Under the pieces are notes generated by a model that made no database searches, had not been told where the DNA came from, and saw nothing but the letters and a program-made list of their open reading frames with translations. The translations under genes were made by a program, and so were the position numbers. Shown piece by piece: positions 1 to 8,719 of a stretch of DNA of 64,000 bases. Position 1 is the stretch's first letter, and every line of letters starts with the position of its first letter. Origin of the DNA: Streptomyces griseoluteus (GTDB lineage: Bacteria > Actinomycetota > Actinomycetes > Streptomycetales > Streptomycetaceae); assembly GCF_004784465.1 (NCBI RefSeq), contig NZ_SRRU01000007.1, forward strand, positions 1,091 to 65,090. The letters run 5' to 3'.

Positions 1-1740
1 GGGGACCGTCCGTCCTTCCGCCGCGATGAGCGTTCCGGTGACCGCCCCTCGTTCCGTCGTGACGACAGCCGTGGCGACTTCCGCCGCGACGACCGCCGTG
101 ATGACCGTCGTGGTGACGACCGTGGTGGATTCCGCGGCCGTGACGACCGTGGCGGCGACCGCCCCTCGTTCCGCCGCGACGAGCGCTCCGGTGACCGCCC
201 GTCCTTCCGCCGCGATGACGACCGTCGTGGTGGGGACCGTCCGTCCTTCCGCCGCGATGAGCGTTCCGGTGACCGCCCCTCGTTCCGTCGTGACGACAGC
301 CGTGGCGACTTCCGCCGCGACGACCGCCGTGATGACCGTCGTGGTGACGACCGTGGTGGCTTCCGTGGCCGCGATGACCGTGGCAGCGACCGCCCGTCCT
401 TCCGCCGTGACGACGACCGTCGTGGTGGGGACCGTCCGTCCTTCCGTCGTGACGAGCGTTCCGGTGACCGCCCTTCGTTCCGTCGTGACGACAGCCGTGG
501 CGACTTCCGCCGCGACGACCGTCGTGGTGACGACCGTGGTGGCTTCCGTGGCCGCGATGACCGTGGCGGCGACCGCCCGTCGTTCCGCCGCGACGAGCGC
601 TCCGGCGACCGTCCCTCCTTCCGTCGCGACGACGACCGCCGGGGTGGCGGCGACCGTGGTGGGTTCCGTCGTGACGACAGCCGTGGTGGGGACCGGGGCG
701 GCTTCCGTGGCCGGGACGACCGTGGCGGCGACCGTGGGGGATACCGGGGCCGTGACGACCGTGGCGCCCGGCCGGGCGAGCGCGGTGGGTACCGGGGTCG
801 TGACGACCGCCGGGACGACCGTGGTGGATACCGGGGCCGTGACGAGCGGGACCGCGACCGCGAGCCGATCAAGCGCCTCCCGATCCCGGACGACGTCACC
901 GGCGACGAGATCGACAAGGACGTCCGCCAGGAGCTGCAGAGCCTCCCGAAGACGCTCGCCGAGGATGTCGCCAGGAACCTGGTGATGGTCGCGCGGCTCA
1001 TCGACGAGGACCCCGAGGGGGCCTACGGCTACTCCAGGGTGGCCCTGCGTCTGGCGTCCCGTGTGGCCGCGGTCCGTGAGGCCGCCGGCTTCGCCGCCTA
1101 CGCGACCCAGAAGTACAGCGAGGCCCTGGCCGAGTTCCGTGCCGCCCGCCGGATGACCGGCAACACCGAGCTGTGGCCCGTGATGGCCGACTGCGAGCGT
1201 GGGCTCGGGCGTCCGGAGAAGGCGCTGGACATGGCGGGTGCCCCCGAGGTGCAGAAGCTGGACAAGGCCGGCCAGGTCGAGATGCGGCTCGTCGCCGCCG
1301 GTGCCCGGCGTGACATGGACCAGCTCGACGCGGCCATCGTCACCCTCCAGAGCCCGGAGCTGGCCTCCAACTCCATCCAGCCCTGGACCGCCCGTCTGCG
1401 CTACGCCTACGCGGACGCCCTGCTGGCCGTCGGCCGGGAGGGCGAGGCGCGGGAGTGGTTCGCCAAGGCCGTCGAGGCCGACCGCGACGGCAGCACCGAC
1501 GCCTCCGACCGGCTGGCCGAGCTGGACGGTGTCGAGTTCGTCGACGCCATGGACGAGGACGACGCGGAGACCGAGACCGTGGTGACGGTCGTGGTGGACG
1601 AGAACACCACCACGGACGACGAGCCCGCCGCCGAGGACGAGCCGACGGACGAGGACGAGCCGACGGCCGAGGAAGCGCCCGAGGCCGACGAGCCGGGGAT
1701 CGTCCAGATCAAGGACACCAAGGACACCACCGAGGACTGA
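1..1740 (+). CDS. Repeat-rich RD/RGG and TPR protein, 5' end outside window
   Basis: The reading frame is open from the first base, so the start lies upstream; 579 residues are visible. The first ~285 residues are a disordered, Arg/Asp/Gly-rich tract built from units such as GDRPSFRRDE and RGGFRGRDDRGG. A folded helical part follows (about 290-500) that reads like tetratricopeptide repeats, for example around EALAEFRAARR and GREGEAREWFAKAVEADR. The last ~70 residues are very acidic (DDEPAAEDEPTDEDEP). The architecture of basic/RGG tract, TPR scaffold and acidic tail suggests RNA or nucleoprotein binding, but no enzymatic domain is seen and the role is unknown. Repeats are near-identical at DNA level, so copy number may vary between strains or be mis-assembled. 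A strong terminator follows 30 bases after the stop. Confidence 0.85.
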   Translation, partial: GDRPSFRRDERSGDRPSFRRDDSRGDFRRDDRRDDRRGDDRGGFRGRDDRGGDRPSFRRDERSGDRPSFRRDDDRRGGDRPSFRRDERSGDRPSFRRDDSRGDFRRDDRRDDRRGDDRGGFRGRDDRGSDRPSFRRDDDRRGGDRPSFRRDERSGDRPSFRRDDSRGDFRRDDRRGDDRGGFRGRDDRGGDRPSFRRDERSGDRPSFRRDDDRRGGGDRGGFRRDDSRGGDRGGFRGRDDRGGDRGGYRGRDDRGARPGERGGYRGRDDRRDDRGGYRGRDERDRDREPIKRLPIPDDVTGDEIDKDVRQELQSLPKTLAEDVARNLVMVARLIDEDPEGAYGYSRVALRLASRVAAVREAAGFAAYATQKYSEALAEFRAARRMTGNTELWPVMADCERGLGRPEKALDMAGAPEVQKLDKAGQVEMRLVAAGARRDMDQLDAAIVTLQSPELASNSIQPWTARLRYAYADALLAVGREGEAREWFAKAVEADRDGSTDASDRLAELDGVEFVDAMDEDDAETETVVTVVVDENTTTDDEPAAEDEPTDEDEPTAEEAPEADEPGIVQIKDTKDTTED

Positions 1741-1769
1741 TCCCGGCGGCGTGGCAGCACACGAATGAA

Positions 1770-1800
1770 GGGCGGGACCCCGGCGGTCCCGCCCTTTTTT
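1770..1800 (+). terminator. Intrinsic terminator after the TPR protein
   Basis: A perfect 10-bp stem GGGCGGGACC / GGTCCCGCCC with a 5-base loop is followed by six T. It ends the TPR gene transcript and faces the 3' end of the oppositely oriented DUF1015 gene. Confidence 0.93.
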
Positions 1801-1827
1801 CGTGCCCGGAACCAGCCGGAGCGGCCC

Positions 1828-3111
1828 TCAGATGTCCACCATCCGCAGCACCAGCCCCGACGCCGGCTTCGGGCCGAACGACGTCGACTTGCGCGGCATC
1901 GTCACCCCCTGCCGGGCCAGCTCGCGCACGACCTCCTCGCGCACCGGGTGCAGCAGCACCGCCGTGCCCCCGCCGCGTTCCGCCTTGTCGACGGTGGCCG
2001 CCGTGTCGTGGATGTAGGCGATGTGCGCGGGGGAGTCCTCGGGGACGCGCCAGACGTGCTCGAGGAGCACGGCGTGCAGGACCGTCGCGTCCAGGGAGCG
2101 CCAGGCGGGCGGGTGGCCGGCCGGGACCGTGCGGTCCAGCAGAGCCTGGTCCGGGCGGTCCAGCAGGTGGAAGCCGCCGTCGCCCGCGAGCAGGAAGGCG
2201 TTGCCCTCCGCGGCCGCCTCCGCGAGCGCCTCCAGCGCCTCGGGCAGCGGGACCGCGAGGTGCCGTACCCGGAACAGGTCGCCCACGGCGGCCAGGGCGT
2301 CCGCCACCGGCAGGCCGTGCAGCAGGCGGTGGATGGCGCGGACGCGCAGCGGATAGCGGACGGTGTCGACCAGCAGGACCAGGCCCAGGTCCCAGGGGCC
2401 GGGGGAGGGCTGCTCGGCGCGGAGCAGGCGGTAGGTGGCCCAGCGGTGATGGCCGTCGGCGATGAGGGCCTGGTGCTGGGCGAGGTCCTCGCGGACCAGG
2501 GCCAGCTCGGCCGGGTCGGTGAGGTTCCACAGGCGGTGCCGTACGCCGTCCTCGGTGGTGGTCGTCAGCAGGGGCGGGAGCTTCGCCGTGCGCTCGACGG
2601 CCTCGGAGGTGGCGCCGTCGCCGCGGTAGGTCAGCAGCAGGGGTTCCAGGTTGGCGCGGGTGGCTCGCATCAGGCCGGCGCGGTCGGCTACCACCGGGTC
2701 CATCACGTCCTCGTGGGGGAGGACGACGCCGTCCTCCGGTTCCGAGACCCGCAGGGCGCCGATGACACCGCGCTGGAGCAGTCCGTCCACGTCCTGCTGC
2801 TCGTACACGTACAGGGCGGGGACCGGGTCGGGGGCGAGGATGCCCGAGGCGAGCCAGCGGCGCAGGGTGTCGGCGGCCTGTTCGTTCCGGATCTCGGGCG
2901 TGTCGGCCTGGGGCAGGATCAGCCGGACGATGTTGTACGGGTCGGCGTCCTGGAGGTGGTGCAGGCCGTCGGGGCGTACCACCACGTCGTACGGCGGGGA
3001 GGTGACGGAGGCCAGACTGCCGACCCGTTGGGGGTCGTAACGAAGGCCGCGGAACGGGGTGAGTTCCAGACCTCGGGGCGCCATTGCTTCCGAGTGACCT
3101 GCGATGTTCAT
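1828..3111 (-). CDS. DUF1015 family protein
   Basis: A 427-residue protein of the DUF1015 family, found widely in bacteria and without an assigned reaction. Family-like segments are the N-terminal LTPFRGLRYDPQRVGSL, SPPYDVV and DPYNIVRLILP. The middle IADGHHRWATYRLLR holds the conserved DGHHR that suggests an active or metal-binding site. The chosen ATG at 3111 gives MNIAGHSEAMAPRGLE; an in-frame ATG at 3084 has a GGAAG just before it and could be the real start. It is divergent from the HAD phosphatase with a 72-bp shared upstream region. Function is not known; confidence is in the family only. Confidence 0.85.
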   Translation of the reverse strand: MNIAGHSEAMAPRGLELTPFRGLRYDPQRVGSLASVTSPPYDVVVRPDGLHHLQDADPYNIVRLILPQADTPEIRNEQAADTLRRWLASGILAPDPVPALYVYEQQDVDGLLQRGVIGALRVSEPEDGVVLPHEDVMDPVVADRAGLMRATRANLEPLLLTYRGDGATSEAVERTAKLPPLLTTTTEDGVRHRLWNLTDPAELALVREDLAQHQALIADGHHRWATYRLLRAEQPSPGPWDLGLVLLVDTVRYPLRVRAIHRLLHGLPVADALAAVGDLFRVRHLAVPLPEALEALAEAAAEGNAFLLAGDGGFHLLDRPDQALLDRTVPAGHPPAWRSLDATVLHAVLLEHVWRVPEDSPAHIAYIHDTAATVDKAERGGGTAVLLHPVREEVVRELARQGVTMPRKSTSFGPKPASGLVLRMVDI

Positions 3112-3183
3112 CCCGGCATCGTACGTGTGCGGGCGCGTTGCGGGATGATCGGGGGAAAGAGCGTCGAACGAGGAGCGATACGG

Positions 3184-4212
3184 ATGAGCCGGAGCGTCAG
3201 GACGAGCCCCGAAGGCAGTGAGCGGCCCCTGCACGAGGCGTACGACACGGCGCTGCTCGACCTGGACGGGGTGGTGTACGCGGGCGGTGAGGCCATCGCG
3301 CACGCCGTGGACTCGCTGGCCGAAGCCCGTGCCGACGGCATGCACCTCGCGTACGTCACCAACAACGCGCTGCGCACCCCGGACGCGGTGGCCGGGCACC
3401 TCACCGAGCTGGGCATACCGACGGGCGCGGAGGACGTGATCACCTCCGCGCAGGCGGTGGCCCGGCTGATCAGCGAGCAGGTGCCGGCCGGGGCGAAGGT
3501 GCTGGTGATCGGCGGCGAGGGGCTGCGGGTGGCACTGCGCGAGCGCGGGCTGACCCCGGTGGACTCGGCGGACGACGACCCGGCGGCGGTGGCGCAGGGG
3601 TACGGCGGCCCCGACTTCCCGTGGGGACGCTTCGCGGAGGCGTCGTACGCGGTGGCGCGCGGGGTGCCGTGGTTCGCGTCCAACACCGACCTGACCATCC
3701 CGAGCGGGCGGGGCATCGCGCCGGGCAACGGCGCGGCCGTGCAGGTCGTCCGGATCGCGACCGGTGCCGAGCCGCAGGTGGCGGGCAAGCCGCTGCCCCC
3801 CATGCACAAGGAGACCATCCTGCGCACCGGCGCCAAGCGGCCGCTGGTGGTCGGGGACCGGCTGGACACCGACATCGAGGGTGCCTGCAACGGCGGGGTC
3901 GACTCACTGCTGGTGCTGACCGGCGTCACCGACGGCGCCCAGTTGCTCGCCGCGCCCCCGCAGCACCGGCCGACCTATGTCGACGCCGATCTGCGCGGCC
4001 TGCTCACCGGTCAGCCGGAGGTGACGGAGGACGGCGAGGGCTTCCGCTGCGGGGGCTGGACCGCCACGGCCGGTTCGGGCCACCTGGAGCTGTCGGGCGA
4101 GGGGGCCGAGCTGGACGGTCTGCGGGCGCTGTGCGCGGCGGCCTGGACGGCGGCCGGGGACGGCACCTGCGGGCTGGACGCCGAGAAGGCGCTGGCCAGG
4201 CTGGGACTCTGA
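3184..4212 (+). CDS. HAD-IIA family sugar-phosphatase-like hydrolase (NagD type)
   Basis: A 342-residue HAD-superfamily class IIA phosphatase. The nucleophile motif DLDGVVY has Asp26 and Asp28. Motif II is YVTNN. The C-terminal GDRLDTDIEGACNGG carries the magnesium-binding acidic residues. A C2 cap lies between, as in NagD, p-nitrophenyl phosphatases and 2-phosphoglycolate phosphatases. The start is an ATG with AGGAG eight bases upstream. The last ~70 residues look like an actinobacterial extension beyond the core HAD fold. Likely a cytosolic housekeeping phosphatase on small phosphorylated metabolites; the exact substrate cannot be read from sequence. Confidence 0.87.
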   Translation: MSRSVRTSPEGSERPLHEAYDTALLDLDGVVYAGGEAIAHAVDSLAEARADGMHLAYVTNNALRTPDAVAGHLTELGIPTGAEDVITSAQAVARLISEQVPAGAKVLVIGGEGLRVALRERGLTPVDSADDDPAAVAQGYGGPDFPWGRFAEASYAVARGVPWFASNTDLTIPSGRGIAPGNGAAVQVVRIATGAEPQVAGKPLPPMHKETILRTGAKRPLVVGDRLDTDIEGACNGGVDSLLVLTGVTDGAQLLAAPPQHRPTYVDADLRGLLTGQPEVTEDGEGFRCGGWTATAGSGHLELSGEGAELDGLRALCAAAWTAAGDGTCGLDAEKALARLGL

Positions 4213-4246
4213 GGCTCCGCCGGCTGGGCGGGATCGAGACCGAATA

Positions 4247-4265
4247 GCAGGATAGGCTAACCTAA
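4247..4265 (+). promoter_or_regulatory. Iron box (DmdR/IdeR operator) overlapping the siderophore-transport promoter
   Basis: GCAGGATAGGCTAACCTAA matches the IdeR/DmdR1 consensus TTAGGTTAGGCTAACCTAA at 16 of 19 positions and ends four bases before the GTG of the first permease. TAGGCT inside it (4253-4258) is a plausible -10, so iron-loaded repressor would block the polymerase directly. Confidence 0.85.
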
Positions 4266-4269
4266 CCGC

Positions 4270-5313
4270 GTGTTGGTCGAGAGTCGTCCGGAACAGCGCG
4301 CGGAAACCGCCCCCGCGCCCCCGAAGCGACAGCTGGCGCGCGCCCTCGGGCTGCTCCTGGCCGTCGTGCTGCTGGTGTTCGTCGCCATGGCGAGTATCGG
4401 AGTCGGCGCCAAGTCGCTGGCGCCGGACCTCGTCTGGCACGGGCTGTTCCACGACAGCGGGACCTACGCCGACATCGTCGTACGGGACCGGATCTCCCGG
4501 ACCGTCCTCGGTCTGCTGGCCGGGGCCGCGTTCGGGCTGTCCGGCTCGGTGCTCCAGGCGCTCACCCGCAACCCGCTGGCCGACCCCGGCCTGCTCGGCA
4601 TCAACGCGGGTGCCTCGGCGGCCGTCGTCACCGCCATCACCTTCTTCGGCGTGACCTCGCTCAGCGGTTACGTCTGGTTCGCCTTCGCCGGTGCGGCCGC
4701 CGTGGGCGCGCTGGTGTGGTTCCTCGGCGGCACGCGGGGTGCCACCCCGGTACGGCTCGCGCTGGCCGGCACCGCGATCGGAGCCGCGCTGTACGGGTAC
4801 CTCCAGGCCGTGATGATCACGGACGACGAGGCGCTGTCCCGGATGCGCTTCTGGACCGTCGGCTCGCTGGACTCCGCCGACGACCGGACCATCGTCCAGG
4901 TGCTGCCGTTCCTGCTGGCCGGCATGGTCCTCTCGCTCGCCCTGGCCCGGCCGCTGAACGCCATGGAGATGGGCGACGACACCGCCCGCGCGCTCGGCGC
5001 CCACCTCAACCGCACCCGCGCGCTGGCCATGCTGGCGGCGACCGTGCTGTGCGGCGCCGCGACCGCCTCCTGCGGCCCGGTCATGTTCGTCGGCCTGATG
5101 GTGCCGCACGTGGTGCGCTCCTTCACCGGGCCCGACCTGCGCTGGATTCTTCCGTACGCCGCCGTGCTGTCGCCCGTGCTGCTGCTCGGCGCCGACATCG
5201 TCGGCCGGCTCGTCGCCCGGCCCGCCGAGATCCAGGTCGGCGTCATCACCGCGCTGATCGGCGGACCGGTCTTCATCTTTCTCGTACGACGGCGGAGGAC
5301 GGCGCAGCTGTGA
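4270..5313 (+). CDS. FecCD-family iron-siderophore ABC permease 1
   Basis: A 347-residue integral membrane permease of the FecCD/BtuC family, which imports ferric siderophores or corrinoids together with an ATPase. Typical segments are ALTRNPLADPGLLGINAGAS, the coupling-loop-like MEMGDDTARALGAHLNRTRAL, and GPVMFVGLMVPHVVR. About nine to ten hydrophobic helices are apparent. The GTG start comes right after the iron box, with no room for a ribosome-binding site, so the message is probably leaderless. The stop overlaps the next gene by four bases. It is the first gene of a three-gene operon repressed by iron. Confidence 0.92.
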   Translation: MLVESRPEQRAETAPAPPKRQLARALGLLLAVVLLVFVAMASIGVGAKSLAPDLVWHGLFHDSGTYADIVVRDRISRTVLGLLAGAAFGLSGSVLQALTRNPLADPGLLGINAGASAAVVTAITFFGVTSLSGYVWFAFAGAAAVGALVWFLGGTRGATPVRLALAGTAIGAALYGYLQAVMITDDEALSRMRFWTVGSLDSADDRTIVQVLPFLLAGMVLSLALARPLNAMEMGDDTARALGAHLNRTRALAMLAATVLCGAATASCGPVMFVGLMVPHVVRSFTGPDLRWILPYAAVLSPVLLLGADIVGRLVARPAEIQVGVITALIGGPVFIFLVRRRRTAQL

Positions 5314-6356
5314 AGACACTCTCCCGGAGCCGTGCGGTGCGCACCCCCGGCGGGCTCTCGCTGCGCCTGGACCTGCGCTCCCTGATCGTCGTCGTCCTGC
5401 TGCTGGTCGCCGTGCTCGCCGCGGGCGTGGCACTGATCGGCACCGGCGACGCCCACATCCCCGCCATGGACGTGCTGCGGACCCTCGCCGGGAACGGCAA
5501 CCCGTACCAGGACTTCATCGTCAACGAACTGCGGCTGCCCCGGCTGCTGGTCGGACTGCTGGTCGGCGCGTCGCTGGGGCTCGGCGGGGCGCTGTTCCAG
5601 TCGATCTCCCGCAACCCGCTGGGCAGCCCCGACGTGCTCGGCCTCGCCCAGGGCTCCACCGCGGGCGCCCTGGTGATGATCGTGCTGTTCTCCGGCAGCG
5701 CCGCCGCCGTGACCGCGGGCGCGCTGGTCGGCGGCCTGGTCACGGGCCTCGGTATCTATCTGCTCGCCTGGAAGCAGGGGGTGCACGGATACCGGCTGGT
5801 CCTGGTCGGCATCGGCGTCTCCGCCGTGCTCACCGCCGTCAACAGCTACCTGATCACCAAGGCCGACATCGTCGACGCCGCCCGCGCGGTGGTGTGGATG
5901 ACCGGCTCCCTCAGCGGCCGGGACTGGACCCAGGTCTGGCCGCTGCTGATCCTGTGCGCGGTCGTCGTCCCCGTCGTCCTCGCGGGCGGGCGGGGCCTCA
6001 GGATGCTGGAGATGGGCGACGACGTGGCGTACGCCCTCGGGGTGCGGGTGCACCGGGTACGGCTGGTGCTGATGGCCGGCGCCGTCCTGCTCACCGCCGC
6101 CGCCACCGCCGCCGCGGGCCCCGTCGGCTTCGTCGCCCTCACCGCGCCGCAGCTCGCCCGGCGGCTGACCCGCTCGCCGGGCCCCAACCTCGTACCGTCC
6201 CTGTGCATGGGCGCCGGTCTGCTGGTCACCGCCGACTGGCTCTGCCAGCGTCTCTTCGGCGCCGACCAGCTGCCCGTCGGCGTGGTCACCGGTGTCGTCG
6301 GCGGCGCCTACCTGCTGTGGCTGCTGGTCGGCGAGCGCCGGGCGGGCCGGGTATGA
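5310..6356 (+). CDS. FecCD-family iron-siderophore ABC permease 2
   Basis: A 348-residue paralogue of the preceding permease and the second half of the heterodimeric channel. It has the same landmarks: QSISRNPLGSPDVLGLAQGS, MLEMGDDVAYALGVRVHRVRL, and GPVGFVALTAPQLARRL. The GTG start overlaps the upstream TGA (GTGA), indicating translational coupling. The end overlaps the ATPase gene as ATGA. It acts in the cytoplasmic membrane. No substrate-binding lipoprotein is encoded beside it, so the binding component must lie elsewhere. Confidence 0.92.
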   Translation: MKTLSRSRAVRTPGGLSLRLDLRSLIVVVLLLVAVLAAGVALIGTGDAHIPAMDVLRTLAGNGNPYQDFIVNELRLPRLLVGLLVGASLGLGGALFQSISRNPLGSPDVLGLAQGSTAGALVMIVLFSGSAAAVTAGALVGGLVTGLGIYLLAWKQGVHGYRLVLVGIGVSAVLTAVNSYLITKADIVDAARAVVWMTGSLSGRDWTQVWPLLILCAVVVPVVLAGGRGLRMLEMGDDVAYALGVRVHRVRLVLMAGAVLLTAAATAAAGPVGFVALTAPQLARRLTRSPGPNLVPSLCMGAGLLVTADWLCQRLFGADQLPVGVVTGVVGGAYLLWLLVGERRAGRV

Positions 6357-7219
6357 GCACCGCAACGAGCGGACCGAAGCCGAACACCCCGAGGAGTACC
6401 AGCACCGTGAATCGCCTGTCCGCCGAGAACGTCACCCTCGCCTACGAACAGCGCGTCATCGCCGAGCGGCTGTCGGTGGAGATTCCCGACAACTCCTTCA
6501 CCGTGATCGTCGGCCCCAACGCGTGCGGCAAGTCCACCCTGCTGCGGGCGCTGTCGCGGATGCTGAAGCCGGCCGAGGGCCAGGTGCTGCTCGACGGGCA
6601 GGCCATCCAGTCGCTGCCCGCCAAGAAGGTCGCCCGCACCCTGGGCCTGCTCCCGCAGTCCTCCATCGCGCCCGACGGCATCACCGTCGCCGACCTGGTC
6701 GGCCGGGGCCGCTACCCGCACCAGGGGCTGCTGCGCCAGTGGTCGGCCGAGGACGAGCGGGTGGTCCAGGAGTCCATGGCGCAGACCGGCGTCGCGGAAC
6801 TCGCCGAGCGGTACGTGGACGAACTCTCCGGCGGCCAGCGCCAGCGCGTCTGGATCGCCATGGCCCTCGCCCAGCAGACCCCGCTGCTGCTCCTGGACGA
6901 ACCGACCACCTATCTCGACATCCAGCACCAGATCGACGTGCTGGACCTCTGTGCCGAGCTGCACGAGACGCAGGGGCGCACCCTGGTCGCCGTCCTGCAC
7001 GACCTCAACCACGCGGCGCGCTACGCCACGCACCTCATCGCCCTGGGGGGCGGCGAGGTCATCGCGGAGGGCGCGCCGAAGGAGATCGTCACCGCCGGCC
7101 TGGTCGAGCGGGTCTTCGGGCTGCGATGCCAGGTCATCGACGACCCCGAGACCGGGACCCCGCTGGTCGTGCCCGCCGCCCGCAAGGCGCGGACGGCGAA
7201 GGTCACAGCAGCTTCCTGA
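6353..7219 (+). CDS. ABC transporter ATP-binding protein, FepC/FhuC type
   Basis: A 288-residue ATPase driving the two upstream permeases. Walker A is GPNACGKST (about residues 54-62), the signature is LSGGQRQRVWIAMALAQ, and Walker B with its glutamate is LLLLDEPTTYLD. The H-loop histidine is in VLHDLNHAARYA. These match iron-siderophore importers. The first ~20 residues are a Ser/Thr/Pro-rich extension before the ABC core. The ATG overlaps the previous stop. The 3' end overlaps the convergent SCP2 gene by 17 bases. Confidence 0.93.
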   Translation: MSTATSGPKPNTPRSTSTVNRLSAENVTLAYEQRVIAERLSVEIPDNSFTVIVGPNACGKSTLLRALSRMLKPAEGQVLLDGQAIQSLPAKKVARTLGLLPQSSIAPDGITVADLVGRGRYPHQGLLRQWSAEDERVVQESMAQTGVAELAERYVDELSGGQRQRVWIAMALAQQTPLLLLDEPTTYLDIQHQIDVLDLCAELHETQGRTLVAVLHDLNHAARYATHLIALGGGEVIAEGAPKEIVTAGLVERVFGLRCQVIDDPETGTPLVVPAARKARTAKVTAAS

Positions 7220-7550
7220 GCCGGAACAGGTCCATCAGACCCGCCTCCAGCCTGACCCGGCCCGAACCCCAGGCGGAGGCGAAGTTCAGCTCGCCGTCCA
7301 CCAGGGCCACCAGGTCGTCCCCGGTCAGCGCCAGCCGGATCTGGGCCCGCTCCCCGGGCGGGCCCGGCAGGGTCTCGGCCACCTCGATCCGGCCGCCTCT
7401 CATGCGGCCGGCGAAGGTGACGTCCAGATCGGTGACATGGCAGCTCACCGAGCGGTCCAGCGCGGCGGCCGCGCCGACGTCGCCCTCGGCGCCGCTCATG
7501 CTGTCCGAAAGCTTCTCCAGTGCCGCACGGCACTCCTCGATCGTGGCCAT
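7203..7550 (-). CDS. SCP2 sterol-carrier domain protein
   Basis: A 115-residue protein made of one SCP2-like domain. It starts ATIEECRAALEKLSDSM, runs through VTFAGRMRGGRIEV and ALTGDDLVALVDGELNFASAWGSGRVRLEAGL, and ends in a short helix. SCP2 domains bind lipids or act as an accessory fold. The ATG at 7550 is preceded eight bases upstream by TACCGT, suggesting a leaderless transcript divergent from the small gene at 7593. Confidence 0.8.
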   Translation of the reverse strand: MATIEECRAALEKLSDSMSGAEGDVGAAAALDRSVSCHVTDLDVTFAGRMRGGRIEVAETLPGPPGERAQIRLALTGDDLVALVDGELNFASAWGSGRVRLEAGLMDLFRLRKLL

Positions 7551-7592
7551 CGCGCACGACGGTACCCCAGGCGTTCGGGGTAGCGTCTGGGC

Positions 7593-7844
7593 ATGAGCGA
7601 GTCCGCGCCCGAGTCCGGGCCCCCGGCGCCCGAGTCCGATCCCGCGGCCCCGGCGCCGCTTGCCGTCCCCCGCAACCCCACCGGGGACGCCGGGGTGGAC
7701 GCCCGCCTGGCCCGGCTGGCCGACGCTGACCACCTGCCCACCGAGGGACACCTCGGCGTGTACGAGGATGTACACCGGGGGCTGCGCGACGCGCTGGACG
7801 CGCTCGACGCCCGCCCGGACCATCCGGCACCCGCCCCCCGGTGA
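7593..7844 (+). CDS. Small hypothetical protein
   Basis: An 83-residue unrecognised protein. The first ~35 residues are Pro/Ala/Glu-rich and disordered. The second half (DAGVDARLARLADADHLPTEGHLGVYEDVHRGLRDALDAL) is helical with heptad-like leucines, so it may oligomerise or bind a partner. TAGCGT six bases before the ATG suggests leaderless expression. It precedes tlyA by 59 bp and may be its transcriptional leader gene. Confidence 0.7.
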   Translation: MSESAPESGPPAPESDPAAPAPLAVPRNPTGDAGVDARLARLADADHLPTEGHLGVYEDVHRGLRDALDALDARPDHPAPAPR

Positions 7845-7903
7845 GGCCACGCCCGCACCGCCCGTACCGACGCACGAAGACCTGAGCAGGAGCTGAACCG
7901 AAC

Positions 7904-8719
7904 GTGGCAGGAGTCGCACGCCGCCGTCTCGACGCGGAACTGGTCCGCCGCAAGCTGGCGCGCTCGCGCGAGCACGCCAGCCAGTTGATCGCCGCGGGAC
8001 GGGTCACCGTCGGCAAGACCGTGGCGACCAAGCCGGCCACCCAGGTGGAGACGGCCGCCGCGATCGTGGTGCTGAGCGACGACTCCGACCCCGACTACGT
8101 CTCGCGCGGCGGCCACAAGCTCGCCGGCGCCCTCGCCGTCTTCGTCCCCCGGGGCCTCGTGGTCGAGGGCCGCCGTGCCCTGGACGCCGGCGCCTCGACC
8201 GGCGGCTTCACCGACGTCCTGCTGCGCGCGGGCGCCGCCCAGGTCGTCGCCGTGGACGTCGGATACGGACAACTCGCCTGGTCTCTCCGGAACGATGAAC
8301 GGGTCGTCGTCAAGGACCGTACGAACGTACGCGAGTTGACGCTGGACGGGATCGACGGGAAGCCGGTGGACCTGGTGGTGGGCGATCTGTCCTTCATCCC
8401 GCTCCATCTGGTGCTGCCCGCCCTCAAGCGGTGCGTGACGCCGGACGCGGATCTGGTGATGATGGTGAAACCGCAGTTCGAGGTGGGTAAGGAGCGGCTG
8501 GGCAGCGGGGGTGTCGTACGGAGTCCGCAACTGCGGGCGGAGGCCGTGCGCGGGGTGGCCGACAAGGCGTGGGAGCTGGGTCTCGGGGTGCGAGGAGTCA
8601 CCGCGAGTCCGCTTCCGGGCCCGTCCGGCAACGTCGAGTACTTTCTCTGGCTGCGTGCCGGAGCCCCCGAGATCGACCCGGCCGACATCGATCGTGCAGT
8701 GGCGGAGGGGCCGCGTTGA
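7904..8719 (+). CDS. tlyA: TlyA family rRNA 2'-O-methyltransferase
   Basis: A 271-residue S4-domain plus FtsJ/RrmJ-type methyltransferase. The N-terminal S4 part (RRRLDAELVRRKLARSREHASQLIAAGRV) binds RNA. The SAM-binding motif DAGASTGGFTDVLLR and the following VAVDVGYGQLAW define the Rossmann domain. VVGDLSFIPL and MMVKPQFEVGKE continue the TlyA pattern. In mycobacteria TlyA modifies C1409 of 16S and C1920 of 23S rRNA and determines capreomycin sensitivity; the same role is inferred. The GTG start has AGGAG eleven bases upstream. The stop overlaps the nadK start as TTGA. Confidence 0.93.
   Translation: MAGVARRRLDAELVRRKLARSREHASQLIAAGRVTVGKTVATKPATQVETAAAIVVLSDDSDPDYVSRGGHKLAGALAVFVPRGLVVEGRRALDAGASTGGFTDVLLRAGAAQVVAVDVGYGQLAWSLRNDERVVVKDRTNVRELTLDGIDGKPVDLVVGDLSFIPLHLVLPALKRCVTPDADLVMMVKPQFEVGKERLGSGGVVRSPQLRAEAVRGVADKAWELGLGVRGVTASPLPGPSGNVEYFLWLRAGAPEIDPADIDRAVAEGPR

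Noticed and set aside
1..860. Possible CRISPR-like array
   Set aside because: Repeats are contiguous coding units without unique spacers.
26..985. Long open frame overlapping the RD/RGG repeats in another frame (Val/Thr/Ala-rich)
   Set aside because: It is a by-product of the repeats; the frame that joins the TPR domain and runs from base 1 to 1740 is the real one.
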